Positions 1 through 11,748 of a DNA stretch of 64,000 nucleotides are shown piece after piece. The position numbers and the translations under genes are program-made. The stretch is taken from the NCBI RefSeq assembly GCF_031020795.1, contig NZ_JAVHJP010000006.1, positions 310,001-374,000 of the forward strand, given 5' to 3'. The notes beneath the pieces are model-generated. The model saw only the letters and a list, made by a program, of their open reading frames with translations. It was not told the origin of the DNA and searched no databases. Position 1 is the stretch's first letter. The number at the start of each line of letters is the position of its first letter. Origin of the DNA: Hydrogenophaga pseudoflava. GTDB lineage: Bacteria > Pseudomonadota > Gammaproteobacteria > Burkholderiales > Burkholderiaceae_C.

Positions 1-6
1 TTAGCC

Positions 7-1008
7 ATGACCGACAACAACGCATCCCCTTCCTGGCTGGCCCGCCTCTCCGGCGGTCAGGCCAAACAGAAACTGCTGGCCTTTGCCAGCCTGATCGCGC
101 TGATCGTGGTGTTCAGCGTGCTCAAGCCCGATGCCTTCATGACGCAGGACAACATCATCGGCATCCTGCAGTCCACCACGGTGATCGGGGTGCTGGCGAT
201 TGCCAGCACCTTCATCATCATCACCTCGGGCATCGACCTCTCGGTGGGCGTGCTGATGACCTTCTGCGCCGTCATGGCGGGCGTGTTCATGGTGAACCTG
301 GGCCTGCCGATGCCGTTGGGCATCGTGCTGGCCATCGGCATGGGCGCGCTCTCGGGCTGCATCTCCGGCCTGGCCATCACCAAGCTCAAGGTGCCGCCGT
401 TCATCGCCACGCTGGGCATGATGATGCTGCTCAAGGGCCTGTCCCTGCTGATCACGCAGACCCGCCCCATCTACTTCAGCGACGTCGAGGGGTTTGACCA
501 GATCTCGCTCGGCTCGCTGCTGGGCGACCTGATCCCGGCGCTGCCCATCCCCAACGGCGTGCTCATCATGTTCCTGGTGGCCGTGGTCGGCGCCGTGGTG
601 CTGAACAAGACCGCCCTGGGCCGCTACACCTTTGCCCTGGGCAGCAACGAAGAAGCGGTGCGCCTGTCGGGCGTGAACGTGGACCGCTGGAAGGTGATCG
701 TCTACACCTTCTCCGGCGGCATCTGCGGCATCGCCGGCCTGCTCATCGCCTCGCGCCTGAACTCGGCACAGCCCGCGCTGGGCCAGGGCTACGAGCTCGA
801 CGCCATCGCCGCGGTGGTGATCGGCGGCACCTCGCTCAGCGGCGGTGTGGGCACCATCCTGGGCACCATCATCGGCGCCTTCATCATGAGCGTGCTGATC
901 AACGGCCTGCGCATCATGTCCGTGGCGCAGGAATGGCAGATGGTGCTCACCGGTCTGATCATCATCCTGGCGGTCTACACCGACAACCTGCGCCGCAACA
1001 AGCCATGA
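7..1008 (+). CDS. RbsC-type sugar ABC transporter permease
   Basis: This is an inner-membrane permease of the ribose/xylose/fucose branch of ABC importers, 333 residues, the normal family length. It is hydrophobic throughout, with about eight to ten membrane segments. It carries the typical GIDLSVG stretch near residue 77 and a conserved glycine-rich region (VVIGGTSLSGGVG) near residues 270-282. A TAG at 2-4 probably ends the preceding gene, presumably the ATPase, 2 bp upstream, so this is an interior operon gene. The periplasmic binding protein follows about 100 bp downstream, and L-fucose catabolic genes follow that, which suggests L-fucose or a related sugar as substrate. The substrate is inferred from context; the family assignment is firm. 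Confidence 0.9.
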   Translation: MTDNNASPSWLARLSGGQAKQKLLAFASLIALIVVFSVLKPDAFMTQDNIIGILQSTTVIGVLAIASTFIIITSGIDLSVGVLMTFCAVMAGVFMVNLGLPMPLGIVLAIGMGALSGCISGLAITKLKVPPFIATLGMMMLLKGLSLLITQTRPIYFSDVEGFDQISLGSLLGDLIPALPIPNGVLIMFLVAVVGAVVLNKTALGRYTFALGSNEEAVRLSGVNVDRWKVIVYTFSGGICGIAGLLIASRLNSAQPALGQGYELDAIAAVVIGGTSLSGGVGTILGTIIGAFIMSVLINGLRIMSVAQEWQMVLTGLIIILAVYTDNLRRNKP

Positions 1009-1107
1009 GGAGGCCGCACCACGCCACAAGCCTTTCACTTTGACCCGCCCTTCCCTTTCCCCTTCCGTGAATCACTTCAACACCACCCACTTCAGATGGA
1101 GACAAGC

Positions 1108-2049
1108 ATGAACACCAAAAGAACACTGCTGGCACTGACCGCCGGTCTGGCACTGGCCGGCTTCACCAGCTTCGCATCGGCCCAGGAGGTCTACATCCCC
1201 CTGGTGTCCAAAGGCTTCCAGCACCAGTTCTGGCAGGCCGTGAAACAGGGCGCCGACCAGGCCGCCAAGGAGTACAAGGTCAAGGTGACCTTCGAAGGAC
1301 CGGAGACCGAGCAGCAGGTCGACAAGCAGATCGACATGCTCTCGGCCGCCATGGCCAAGAAGCCCGCCGCCCTGGGCTTTGCCGCGCTCGACAGCAAGGC
1401 CGCCGTTCCGCTGCTGAAGAAGGCCCAGGCCGCCAAGATTCCCGTGATCGCGTTCGACTCCGGCGTGGACAGCGACATCCCCGTCACCACGGCCACCACG
1501 AACAACGTGGCCGCCGCCGCCCTGGCCGCCGACAAGATGGCCGAGAAGATCGGTGGCGAAGGCGAAGTGGCCGTGATCGCCCACGACCAGACCAGCCGCA
1601 CGGGCGTGGACCGCCGCGATGGCTTCCTCAACCAGATCAAGGCCAAGTACCCCAAGATCAAGGTGGTGGACGTGCAGTACGGCGGTGACCAGCTGAAGTC
1701 GGCCGAGATCGCCAAGGCCCTGCTGCAGGCCCACCCCAAGCTCAAGGGCATCTTCGGCACCAACGAACCGGGTGCCATCGGCGCGGGCAAGGGCATCAAG
1801 GAAGCCAAGAAGACCGGTCTGGTCATCATCGGCTTCGACTCCGGCAAGGCGCAGAAGGACATGATCAACGACGGCACCATCGCCGGCGCCATCACCCAGA
1901 ACCCGGTGGGCATTGGCTACAAGACCGTGGAAGCGGCGGTGAAGACGCTCAAGGGCGAGAAGCTGCCCAAGATCATCGACACCGGCTTCTACTACTACGA
2001 CAAGTCGAACATGAACGACCCCAAGGTCGCCGCGGTTCTGTACGACTGA
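1108..2049 (+). CDS. Periplasmic sugar-binding protein of the RbsB family (ABC transporter)
   Basis: This is the 313-residue substrate-binding partner of the preceding permease. The N-terminus is a classical Sec signal peptide: KR, then a hydrophobic stretch, then ASA just before Q26, with cleavage likely after residue 25. The mature part is a periplasmic-binding-protein type 1 domain, with repeated lysine- and alanine-rich Rossmann-like halves and a late IGFDSGKAQ segment typical of RbsB relatives. An in-frame ATG lies 12 bp upstream at 1096. The start at 1108 is preferred because it gives a standard signal peptide and is preceded by a GGAGAC ribosome-binding sequence. Neighbouring fucose genes suggest an L-fucose-like ligand, but binding specificity cannot be read from sequence alone. 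Confidence 0.9.
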   Translation: MNTKRTLLALTAGLALAGFTSFASAQEVYIPLVSKGFQHQFWQAVKQGADQAAKEYKVKVTFEGPETEQQVDKQIDMLSAAMAKKPAALGFAALDSKAAVPLLKKAQAAKIPVIAFDSGVDSDIPVTTATTNNVAAAALAADKMAEKIGGEGEVAVIAHDQTSRTGVDRRDGFLNQIKAKYPKIKVVDVQYGGDQLKSAEIAKALLQAHPKLKGIFGTNEPGAIGAGKGIKEAKKTGLVIIGFDSGKAQKDMINDGTIAGAITQNPVGIGYKTVEAAVKTLKGEKLPKIIDTGFYYYDKSNMNDPKVAAVLYD

Positions 2050-2103
2050 TCAACCCCCTCCCCGCCCGCTGGCGCGGCGCGGGGGGGTATCCAAGGACTC
2101 ATC

Positions 2104-2958
2104 GTGAAACTCTTGCGCTACGGATCCCCCGGCCAGGAAAAACCCGGCGTGCTCGACGCCCAGGGGCGCGTGCGCGACCTCTCCGGCGTGATCGCCGACG
2201 TGGCGGGCGCGGCCTTGCTGCCGGAGAGCCTGGCGCGCCTGCGCGGCCTCGACATCGACAGCCTGCCGCTGGTCGCCGGCACACCGCAGCAGGACCTGCG
2301 CCTGGGCCCCTGCGTGGGCCAGGTGGGCAAGTTCATCTGCATCGGCCTGAACTATTCCGACCACGCGGCCGAGAGCGGCATGCCGGTGCCGCCCGAGCCG
2401 GTGGTGTTCAACAAATGGACCAGCGCCATCGTGGGGCCCGACGACGACGTGGAGATCCCCCGCGGTTCGGTGAAGACCGACTGGGAAGTGGAACTGGGCG
2501 TGGTGATCGGCAAAGGCGGCCGCTACATCGACGAAGCCGAGGCGATGTCCCATGTGGCGGGCTACTGCGTGGTCAACGACGTGTCCGAACGCGAGTACCA
2601 GCTGGACCGCAGCGGCACCTGGGACAAGGGCAAGGGCTGCGACACCTTCGGCCCCACCGGCCCCTGGCTGGTGACCGCCGACGAGGTGCCCGACCCGCAG
2701 GCGCTGCGCATGTGGCTGGAGGTGGACGGCCAGCGTTACCAGGACGGCAGCACCGCCACCATGGTCTACGGCGTGGCCTTCCTGATCAGCTACCTCAGCC
2801 GCTTCATGAGCCTGCAGCCGGGCGACATCATCTCCACCGGCACCCCGCCCGGCGTGGGTCTGGGGCAGAAGCCGCCGGTCTACCTGCGCGCCGGACAGAC
2901 CATGCACCTGGGCATCGAGGGCCTGGGCACCCAGACCCAAAGGACCGTGCAGGCCTGA
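2104..2958 (+). CDS. Fumarylacetoacetate-hydrolase-family enzyme, probable 2,4-diketo-3-deoxy-L-fuconate hydrolase
   Basis: This is a 284-residue FAH-family protein that starts at GTG with AAGGA just upstream. The C-terminal catalytic domain (about residues 72-282) has the expected metal ligands: E128 and E130 in DWEVELG, and D159 in VVND. In the non-phosphorylative L-fucose route known from Xanthomonas and Burkholderia, such an enzyme cleaves 2,4-diketo-3-deoxy-L-fuconate to pyruvate and lactate. The stop is 1 bp before the L-fuconate dehydratase start, so the two are translationally close. A GC-rich inverted repeat (about 2060-2084) sits between this gene and the binding-protein gene and may reduce readthrough. 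Alternatives within the family are ureidoglycolate lyase-like or L-rhamnose-pathway hydrolases. The family is certain and the substrate inferred. Confidence 0.85.
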   Translation: MKLLRYGSPGQEKPGVLDAQGRVRDLSGVIADVAGAALLPESLARLRGLDIDSLPLVAGTPQQDLRLGPCVGQVGKFICIGLNYSDHAAESGMPVPPEPVVFNKWTSAIVGPDDDVEIPRGSVKTDWEVELGVVIGKGGRYIDEAEAMSHVAGYCVVNDVSEREYQLDRSGTWDKGKGCDTFGPTGPWLVTADEVPDPQALRMWLEVDGQRYQDGSTATMVYGVAFLISYLSRFMSLQPGDIISTGTPPGVGLGQKPPVYLRAGQTMHLGIEGLGTQTQRTVQA

Positions 2959-2959
2959 C

Positions 2960-4249
2960 ATGAGCACCATCACCGCCCTGCGCGTCATCGACGTGCGCTT
3001 TCCCACGTCCCAACATCTGGACGGTTCGGACGCGATGAACCCGGACCCGGACTATTCCGCCGCCTACGTCATCCTGGAGACCGACCAGCCCGGGCTCGAA
3101 GGCCACGGCCTGACCTTCACCATCGGGCGCGGCAACCAGATCTGCTGCGCCGCCATCGAAGCCATGCGCCACCTGGTGGTGGGCCTGGACATGGCCTGGG
3201 TGGCCGAGGACATGGGCCGCTTCTGGCGCCACATCACCTCCGACAGCCAGCTGCGGTGGATCGGCCCCGACAAGGGCGCCATCCACCTGGCCACGGGCGC
3301 GGTGGTCAACGCCGTGTGGGACCTGTGGGCCAAGCAGGAAGGCGTGCCGGTGTGGGCACTGGTGGCGCGCATGAGCCCGGAGGAAATCGTCAAGCTGATC
3401 GACTTCCGCTACATCACCGACTGCATCACGCCCGAAGAAGCGCTGGCGCTGCTCAAAGAGCGCGCCGTGGGCAAGGGCGAGCGCTGGGCCACGCTGCAGC
3501 GCGAGGGCTACCCCTGCTACACCACCTCGGCCGGCTGGCTGGGCTATTCGGACGAGAAGCTGCGCCGCCTCGCGCAGGAAGCGGTGGATGCGGGCTTCAA
3601 CCACATCAAGCTCAAGGTCGGGCGTGACAAGGCCGACGACATCCGCCGTCTGCGCATTGCGCGCGAGGTGCTGGGGCCGGACCGGCACCTGATGATCGAC
3701 GCCAACCAGGTGTGGGAAGTGCCGCAGGCCATTGCATGGCTGGAGGAACTGGCCTTTGCCAGGCCCTGGTTCATCGAAGAACCCACCAGCCCCGACGACA
3801 TCGAAGGCCACCGCCAGATCCGTGAGGCGATGCTGGGCAAGATGAAGGTGGCCACCGGCGAGATGTGCCAGAACCGCATCGTCTTCAAGCAGCTCATCAT
3901 GCGCGGCGCCATCGACGTGGTGCAGATCGACTCGTGCCGCCTGGGCGGTGTGAACGAGATCCTGGCCGTGATGCTGATGGCCGCCAAGTACAACTTGCCG
4001 GTGTGCCCGCATGCGGGTGGCGTGGGCCTGTGCGAGTACGTGCAGCACCTGTCGATGATCGACTACCTGTGCATCGCCGGCACCACCGAAGGCCGGGTGA
4101 TCGAGTACGTGGACCACCTGCACGAACACTTCAAGGAGCCCTGCGTCGTGCGCGGCGCCGCCTACATGCCGCCCACGGCCCCGGGCTTCTCGATCGAGAT
4201 GAAACCCGAATCCCTGAGGCAGTACGAATTCAGGCCGGGCGCTGCATGA
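2960..4249 (+). CDS. fucD: L-fuconate dehydratase (enolase superfamily)
   Basis: This is a 429-residue member of the mandelate-racemase/enolase superfamily that matches the L-fuconate dehydratase subgroup in length and motifs. It removes water from L-fuconate to give 2-keto-3-deoxy-L-fuconate, using Mg2+. Visible catalytic features are the KLKVGRD motif with K217/K219, metal ligands near D247 (MIDAN), E273 (FIEEP) and E301 (ATGEMC), and the general acid/base H351 in CPHAGG. The C-terminal region (HLSMIDYLCIAGT) is also typical of this subgroup. It sits between the FAH-family hydrolase and the lactonase in one operon, which supports the pathway assignment. L-rhamnonate dehydratases are related but differ in this C-terminal part. 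Confidence 0.92.
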   Translation: MSTITALRVIDVRFPTSQHLDGSDAMNPDPDYSAAYVILETDQPGLEGHGLTFTIGRGNQICCAAIEAMRHLVVGLDMAWVAEDMGRFWRHITSDSQLRWIGPDKGAIHLATGAVVNAVWDLWAKQEGVPVWALVARMSPEEIVKLIDFRYITDCITPEEALALLKERAVGKGERWATLQREGYPCYTTSAGWLGYSDEKLRRLAQEAVDAGFNHIKLKVGRDKADDIRRLRIAREVLGPDRHLMIDANQVWEVPQAIAWLEELAFARPWFIEEPTSPDDIEGHRQIREAMLGKMKVATGEMCQNRIVFKQLIMRGAIDVVQIDSCRLGGVNEILAVMLMAAKYNLPVCPHAGGVGLCEYVQHLSMIDYLCIAGTTEGRVIEYVDHLHEHFKEPCVVRGAAYMPPTAPGFSIEMKPESLRQYEFRPGAA

Positions 4250-5959
<1,710 letters not shown>

Positions 5960-5980
5960 GCTTTCTTTCAAGGAACCCGC

Positions 5981-6319
5981 ATGCGCTACGCCCTGGCCCT
6001 CGATCTGGTGGACGATCCCCAACGCATCGCCGACTATGAAAAGGCCCATGAGCGCATCTGGCCCGAGGTGCGCGACCACCTGCGCGCGCAGGGCGTGCTG
6101 GGCATGGAGATCTACCGCCTGGGCACGCGCCTGTTCATGGTGATGGAGGTCGACCCGGCGGTGTACAGCGTTCAGGGCATGGCCGAGGCCTCGCTGGCCA
6201 ACCCCGACATCCAGCGCTGGGAGGCGCTGATGTGGACCTACCAGCAGCCCACGCCCTGGACGCCACCGGGCGAGAAGTGGGTGTTCATGGAGCGCATCTT
6301 CGATCTCGCCAGCCAGTGA
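5981..6319 (+). CDS. RhaM-family mutarotase, probable L-fucose mutarotase
   Basis: This is a 112-residue protein of the L-rhamnose mutarotase family (COG3254/DUF718), a small ferredoxin-like fold that interconverts sugar anomers. It shows the conserved pattern of an early histidine (YEKAHERIWPEV), IYRLG, a central FMVMEVD and the tail EKWVFMERIFDL. An AAGGA ribosome-binding sequence lies 6 bp before the ATG. As last gene of the fucose operon it would supply the anomer preferred by the dehydrogenase. Whether it prefers fucose or rhamnose cannot be told from the sequence; the neighbouring fuconate dehydratase argues for fucose. Confidence 0.82.
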   Translation: MRYALALDLVDDPQRIADYEKAHERIWPEVRDHLRAQGVLGMEIYRLGTRLFMVMEVDPAVYSVQGMAEASLANPDIQRWEALMWTYQQPTPWTPPGEKWVFMERIFDLASQ

Positions 6320-6346
6320 GGGCTGTTGACGGCCCATCGCAATGGG

Positions 6347-6378
6347 TTCGCTGTCGGACCGTTTGGCGCGTATAGAAT
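6347..6378 (+). promoter_or_regulatory. Candidate promoter for the cobalamin riboswitch transcript
   Basis: A good -10-like sequence, TATAGAAT, lies at 6371-6378 within the AT-richest patch of this intergenic stretch. It sits about 8 bp before the first recognisable base of the cobalamin aptamer, where a transcript start is expected. No convincing -35 hexamer sits at 17 bp; TTCGCT at 6347 is the nearest but is 20 bp away. The region upstream has no other plausible start signal. Confidence 0.4.
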
Positions 6379-6384
6379 AAAAAG

Positions 6385-6602
6385 CTGTTGGTGCTCGCGA
6401 TGCTGTTCAGGCATCGCAGTTCAACGGGAAGCAGGAGGGCGAGTCCCACACGGACGAACCTAACCTGCGCTGCCCCCGCAACGGTAAGCAGACGGGTGGT
6501 CCACGGCATTGCCAGGGCCCCCATTTCTCAAAAATTGCCACTGGGTCACACCGGGAAGGCTTTGGGAAACGTTCTGTCAGCCCGGATACCGGCCAACAAG
6601 GA
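6385..6602 (+). ncRNA. Cobalamin (AdoCbl-type) riboswitch
   Basis: The core of a cobalamin riboswitch is directly readable. There is a TTGGTGC start at 6388, a GGGAA segment near 6426, the highly conserved GCTGCCCCCGCAAC at 6469-6482 followed by GGTAAGC, CCACTGGG near 6538, a GGGAAGG element near 6553, and the B12 box AGCCCGGATACCGGCC at 6579-6594. It is oriented toward cobM and heads an operon for corrin synthesis and cobalt transport, so it should reduce expression when cobalamin is abundant. After the aptamer, 6603-6841 holds about 240 bases of leader with no convincing gene. A weak TGAGG/CCTCA pairing near 6653-6680 might be part of the expression platform. No U-tract terminator is seen there, which hints at control of translation or Rho-dependent control. 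Confidence 0.93.
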
Positions 6603-6841
6603 GGCTGCGCCCCAAGCGCAGCTGCATTACCCAAACACCGTCGGGGAAGGCGGTGAGGGGTCTTTGTCGGTGTCCTCATGTCGTCCCTTCGCATTGCTTT
6701 GCGAGTCTGTGCCAGCGCCTGCGCGTGCGCTCGCCGGGGGCTGTCCGTTCGCCGATGGAACCTGTCCTCGCCTCTCCCCTGGGTCTTTGCCGACTTTGCA
6801 ACCGCGTTGTGTCCAACGCACCGAACCCAAGGAGTCACTTC

Positions 6842-7633
6842 ATGCGCAGCATGGCCAACGGAACGGTCTGGTTTGTGGGGGCGGGTCCGGGCGACCCGGA
6901 CCTGGTCACGGTCAAGGGGCGCGACCTGATCGCGCGCGCGGGGGCCATCCTGTTCGCCGGTTCGCTGGTGAACGAGGCGGCCACCCGCTGGGCACCGCCG
7001 GGCTGCCTGATTGCCGACAGCAAGGACATGACGCTGGAGCAGATGTCGGCCTGGCTGATCGCGAACGCGGCGCGTTGCGACACCGTGGTGCGCCTGCAGA
7101 CCGGTGACCCCGCCCTCTACGGCGCGCTGATCGAACTGGTGCAGCCGCTGGATGCGGCCGGTGTGCCGGTGGCGGTGGTGCCGGGCGTGTCATCGGCCAT
7201 GGCTTCGGCGGCCGCGGCGGTGGAGAGCTTCACCCTGCCCGAGGTCACGCAGACCACCATCTTCACCCGGGTCGAGGGGCGCACGCCCATGCCCGACGGG
7301 GAGGACCTGGCCGCGCTGGCAGCGCACCGCACGACCCTGTGCATCTTCCTGTCCATCACGCTGCTCCACAAGGTCGAGTCCGGCCTGCGCGCCGCCGGCT
7401 GGGCCGAGGATGCGCCCATGCTGGTGGTGCACAAGGCCAGTTGGCCGGGCGAGGAGCGCATCGTGCGCGGCACGCTGGCCACCATCAAACAACAGTGCCG
7501 CGACGCCGGCATCGTCAGCCAGGCCATGGTGATCGCCAGCCCCACGCTGGGCGCGCGGCAATGGCCCGAGCTCGCCAGATCCAAGCTCTACGACCCGAAC
7601 TTCACCCACCGTTTCAGGAAGGCCACGACATGA
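6842..7633 (+). CDS. cobM: Precorrin-4 C11-methyltransferase
   Basis: This is a 263-residue SAM-dependent tetrapyrrole methylase that methylates C11 of (cobalt-)precorrin-4. The N-terminal FVGAGPGDPDLVT motif is the family signature, followed by LQTGDPALYG and VVPGVSSAMA, which form the SAM/substrate pocket, and a late HKASWPGEE segment characteristic of CobM/CbiF. The start at 6842 has AAGGAG 7 bp upstream. It is the first gene under the cobalamin riboswitch and overlaps the chelatase gene by 4 bp (ATGA), so the two are translationally coupled. The neighbours CbiD, CbiG and CbiX indicate the cobalt-early form of the pathway, where the enzyme is also called CbiF. Confidence 0.93.
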   Translation: MRSMANGTVWFVGAGPGDPDLVTVKGRDLIARAGAILFAGSLVNEAATRWAPPGCLIADSKDMTLEQMSAWLIANAARCDTVVRLQTGDPALYGALIELVQPLDAAGVPVAVVPGVSSAMASAAAAVESFTLPEVTQTTIFTRVEGRTPMPDGEDLAALAAHRTTLCIFLSITLLHKVESGLRAAGWAEDAPMLVVHKASWPGEERIVRGTLATIKQQCRDAGIVSQAMVIASPTLGARQWPELARSKLYDPNFTHRFRKATT

Positions 7634-8520
7634 ACCACACCACGATCCTGCTGGTGGGCCACGGCTCGCGCGAGGACTCCGGCAACCAGGAAATCCGCGA
7701 CTTCGTCGATCAGTGGCGCGCGCGTCAGCCGGCCTGGCACATCGAGGTCTGCTTCATCGAATTCGCCGCGCCCTCGCTGCACGACGGCCTGCTGGCCGCG
7801 GCGCAGTCGGCGCGCCGCGTGCTGGTGCTGCCGCTGATCCTGAATGCCGCCGGCCACGCCAAGATGGAGATTCCAGAAGCCATCGAGCACGCCCGCGAAC
7901 ATGCGCCCGGCGTGGAATTCCTCTACGGCCCTCACCTGAGCGCCTGCGACCCCATCCTCACCATCCTCCGCCGCCGCCTGCGCCAGGCCATGGCCACGCT
8001 GGACATGCCCGACCCCACCACCACCGGCGTGGTGTTGCTGGGCCGTGGCTCGTCCGACCGCGGCGCCAACGGCGACATGGCCAAGATGGCGCGCTGGCTG
8101 CAGGAAGAAAGCGACCACGAGCTGGTGGACCTCGCCTTCACCGGCATCACCTGGCCACGGCTGGAGCGCGTGGTGCAGCGGCAGGTGCTGATCGGCCTGC
8201 GCCAGATCGTGGTGCTGCCCTACTACCTTTACACCGGCACGCTGATGCAGCGCATCCACCGCCAGGTCGAGCACCTGCGCTTGCAGTACCCGCAGATCCG
8301 CTTTGCCTGCGGCACACACTTCGGCTTCGAGAGGGAGATCTTCGAACTGGTGGAGCAGCGCGTGCACGACCTGCTGGCTGGCGTGCCCGACAGCCGGCTG
8401 CCCTGCGACGGCTGCAGCTACCGCGAGATCGCGCACGACCTGGGGCATGGGCATTCGCACGAGCACACGCACACCGCCGTGCATGTGCATCCGCACACCG
8501 CACAGGTGCAGCCTGCATGA
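7630..8520 (+). CDS. cbiX: Sirohydrochlorin cobaltochelatase, long CbiX form
   Basis: This is a 296-residue two-domain CbiX that inserts cobalt into sirohydrochlorin. The first domain shows the active-site histidines H11 (LVGHGSR) and H76 (NAAGHAKME). The second begins near residue 135 with LLGRGSSD and lacks the histidine at the equivalent of H11. The C-terminus has a CDGC pair (C259, C262) followed by a histidine-rich tail. This layout is reminiscent of Bacillus megaterium CbiX, where a CxxC region holds an Fe-S centre and the polyhistidine stretch is proposed to bind metal. ATGA overlaps join it to cobM and cobH. Cobalt entering here defines the operon as the cobalt-early pathway. Confidence 0.92.
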   Translation: MNHTTILLVGHGSREDSGNQEIRDFVDQWRARQPAWHIEVCFIEFAAPSLHDGLLAAAQSARRVLVLPLILNAAGHAKMEIPEAIEHAREHAPGVEFLYGPHLSACDPILTILRRRLRQAMATLDMPDPTTTGVVLLGRGSSDRGANGDMAKMARWLQEESDHELVDLAFTGITWPRLERVVQRQVLIGLRQIVVLPYYLYTGTLMQRIHRQVEHLRLQYPQIRFACGTHFGFEREIFELVEQRVHDLLAGVPDSRLPCDGCSYREIAHDLGHGHSHEHTHTAVHVHPHTAQVQPA

Positions 8521-9197
8521 GCACCGTCAACACCGTCACCGAGCAGCTCACCGCCGCGGGTCAGGCCATCGAGCACGACAGCTTCGCCATCATCGACGCC
8601 GAGGCCGGCCCGCACGGCTACAGCAAAGGCCAGTGGCCGATCGTGCGCCGCATGATCCACGCCAACGCCGACTTCGAGTTCAACGGCCTGACCGACTTCC
8701 ACCCCGACGCGGTGCGTGCGGGCGTGACTGCGATGCTGCGCGGCGGCACGCCCGTGGTGGCCGACGTGGAGATGATCTGTTCGGGCCTGTCGCGACCTCG
8801 TCTGACCCATTTCGGCATGGCCACGCACCAGTTCATCAGCGACGCCGACGTGATCGCGCAGGCGCAAGCCGAAAACACCACCCGCGCCGTGCAGGCCATG
8901 CGCAAGGCGCACCGCCTGGGGCTGCTGCAGGGCGCCATCGTCGGCATCGGCAACGCGCCCACCGCCCTGATCGAACTGGTGCGGCTGATCGTGGAGGACG
9001 GCGTGCGCCCGGCCCTGGTGGTCGGCATGCCGGTGGGCTTCGTCTCGGCCGCGGAGTCCAAGGACCTGATGGCGCAGATCGCCGACGTGCCCTGGATCGT
9101 CATCCGCGGCCGCAAGGGCGGCTCCACCCTGGTGGTCGCCGCCCTGCATGCGCTGCTGGCGCTGGCCGAGGCGCAGCAACGCGCCAAGGGCGCCTGA
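8517..9197 (+). CDS. cobH: Precorrin-8X methylmutase
   Basis: This is a 226-residue CobH/CbiC protein that moves the methyl group from C11 to C12 to form hydrogenobyrinate or cobyrinate. Recognisable parts are the early SFAIIDAEAG, the RRMIHANAD stretch with the catalytic histidine, DVEMICSG, and the C-terminal GMPVGFVSAAESK and RGRKGGST segments that line the substrate site. Length equals the family norm. It overlaps the chelatase gene by 4 bp at ATGA, and cbiD starts 2 bp after its stop, so expression should be tightly coupled. Confidence 0.94.
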   Translation: MSTVNTVTEQLTAAGQAIEHDSFAIIDAEAGPHGYSKGQWPIVRRMIHANADFEFNGLTDFHPDAVRAGVTAMLRGGTPVVADVEMICSGLSRPRLTHFGMATHQFISDADVIAQAQAENTTRAVQAMRKAHRLGLLQGAIVGIGNAPTALIELVRLIVEDGVRPALVVGMPVGFVSAAESKDLMAQIADVPWIVIRGRKGGSTLVVAALHALLALAEAQQRAKGA

Positions 9198-9199
9198 GC

Positions 9200-10395
<1,196 letters not shown>

Positions 10396-10399
<4 letters not shown>

Positions 10400-11748
10400 A
10401 CGACCTGCCCACCCACGATCCCAACCGCTGCCGCGTCATCGGCGTGCTCGACGACGGCGTGGCCAGCCTGAGCGCCACCGCGCTGGCCCACCTGCGCACG
10501 GCCGACGTGGTGATCGGCGGCGCGCGCACGCTGGCACTGTTCCAGGCGGCACTCAAACCCGGCGCCCTCACCCGCGACCTGACCGGCCAGCTGAAAGCCG
10601 TGCCCGGCTGGGTGAGCGCCGCGCGCGCGGCCCACCAGTCCTGCGTGGTGCTGGCCACCGGCGACCCGCTGTGCCACGGCATCGCGCCCTACCTGGCCCA
10701 GCACCTGTGCCTGGACGCGCTGGAGATCCTGCCCAACCTCTCGACCCTGCAACTGGCCTGCGCCCGCGTCGGCCTGGCCTGGCAGGACGCGCGCATCGTC
10801 TCCGTGCACGCCGCCGACGCGGGCGAGTGGCAGCGCGGCGCCCCGCCCTCGCACGGCCTGTACACCCTGGCCCAGGCCCTGCGCGCCGAGCAGCGCCTGC
10901 TGCTGCTGACCAGCCCGGCCAACAGCCCCGACCGCGTCGCCCGCCTGCTGCTCGCCGAAGGCCTGGGCAGCGACTTCCACATGGCCGTGGCCGAAAACCT
11001 GCTGCAGGCCGACGAACAGGTGCATGCGCAACTCAGCCCCGCCGACGCGGCCCGCATGCGCTTTGCCGAGCTGAACGTGGTGCTGCTCTGGCGCACCCGG
11101 CCGCGGCCGCAACCGGTGCGCTTCGGTCTGCCGGACAGTGCCTTCGAGCAGCGCCAGCCCGAGAAGGGCCTGATCACCAAGCAGGAGGTGCGCGCCGTCA
11201 GCCTGGCGCGGCTGCAGCTGCGCGCCGACAGCGTGGTCTGGGACATCGGTGCCGGCAGCGGCTCGGTGGGCCTGGAGGCCGCCCGTCTGTGCCCGAAGGG
11301 CCACGTGTTCGCCATCGAAAAGAACGAGGCCGACCACGCCATCGCCCGGCGCAACCACGCGGCCTTCGGTGTCAGCAACTACACGCTGCGGCACGGCAAG
11401 GCGCCCGAGGGGCTGGAGGACTGGCCCGACCCGGACGCGGTGTTCGTCGGCGGTTCGGGTGGCGAGCTGGCCGGGCTGATCGGCCGGGTGCTGCGGCGCC
11501 TGCGGCCCGGCGGCCGGCTGGTGATGAACTTCGTGACGCTGGAGAACCTGGCCACCGCCACCCAGGCGCTGCAGTCTCTGAACGCCGACTGGGACGTGCT
11601 GCAGCTGCAGGCCGCGCGCAGCCGCCCCATCCTGCACATGCACCGCATGGCGGCCGAAAACCCGGTGTGGCTGGTGTGTGCGGGGGTGGGCCCCATGGGC
11701 CACGGCCAGGCCGAGCCGCTGGTGGCGGAGGAGACCACACATGGCTGA
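10396..11748 (+). CDS. cobL: Precorrin-6Y C5,15-methyltransferase (decarboxylating)
   Basis: This is a 450-residue two-domain enzyme equivalent to fused CbiE and CbiT. Residues about 10-210 form the CbiE-type methylase, starting with IGVLDDG and including LATGDPLCHGIA. Residues about 230-440 form the CbiT-type Rossmann methyltransferase, with KGLITKQEVRA followed by the SAM motif WDIGAGSGSVGLE. It methylates C5 and C15 and decarboxylates the C12 acetate. The fused arrangement is common in proteobacteria. It overlaps cbiD by 4 bp and cobI by 8 bp. Confidence 0.93.

Noticed and set aside
2054..2087. GC-rich inverted repeat after the sugar-binding protein gene as a terminator
   Set aside because: The pairing is imperfect and no T-run follows. 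The downstream genes belong to the same pathway, so full termination is unlikely.
6326..6331. TTGACG as a -35 box for the riboswitch promoter
   Set aside because: It is 41 bp from the only good -10 sequence at 6373, so the two cannot form a promoter, and no other -10 lies 16-18 bp downstream of it.
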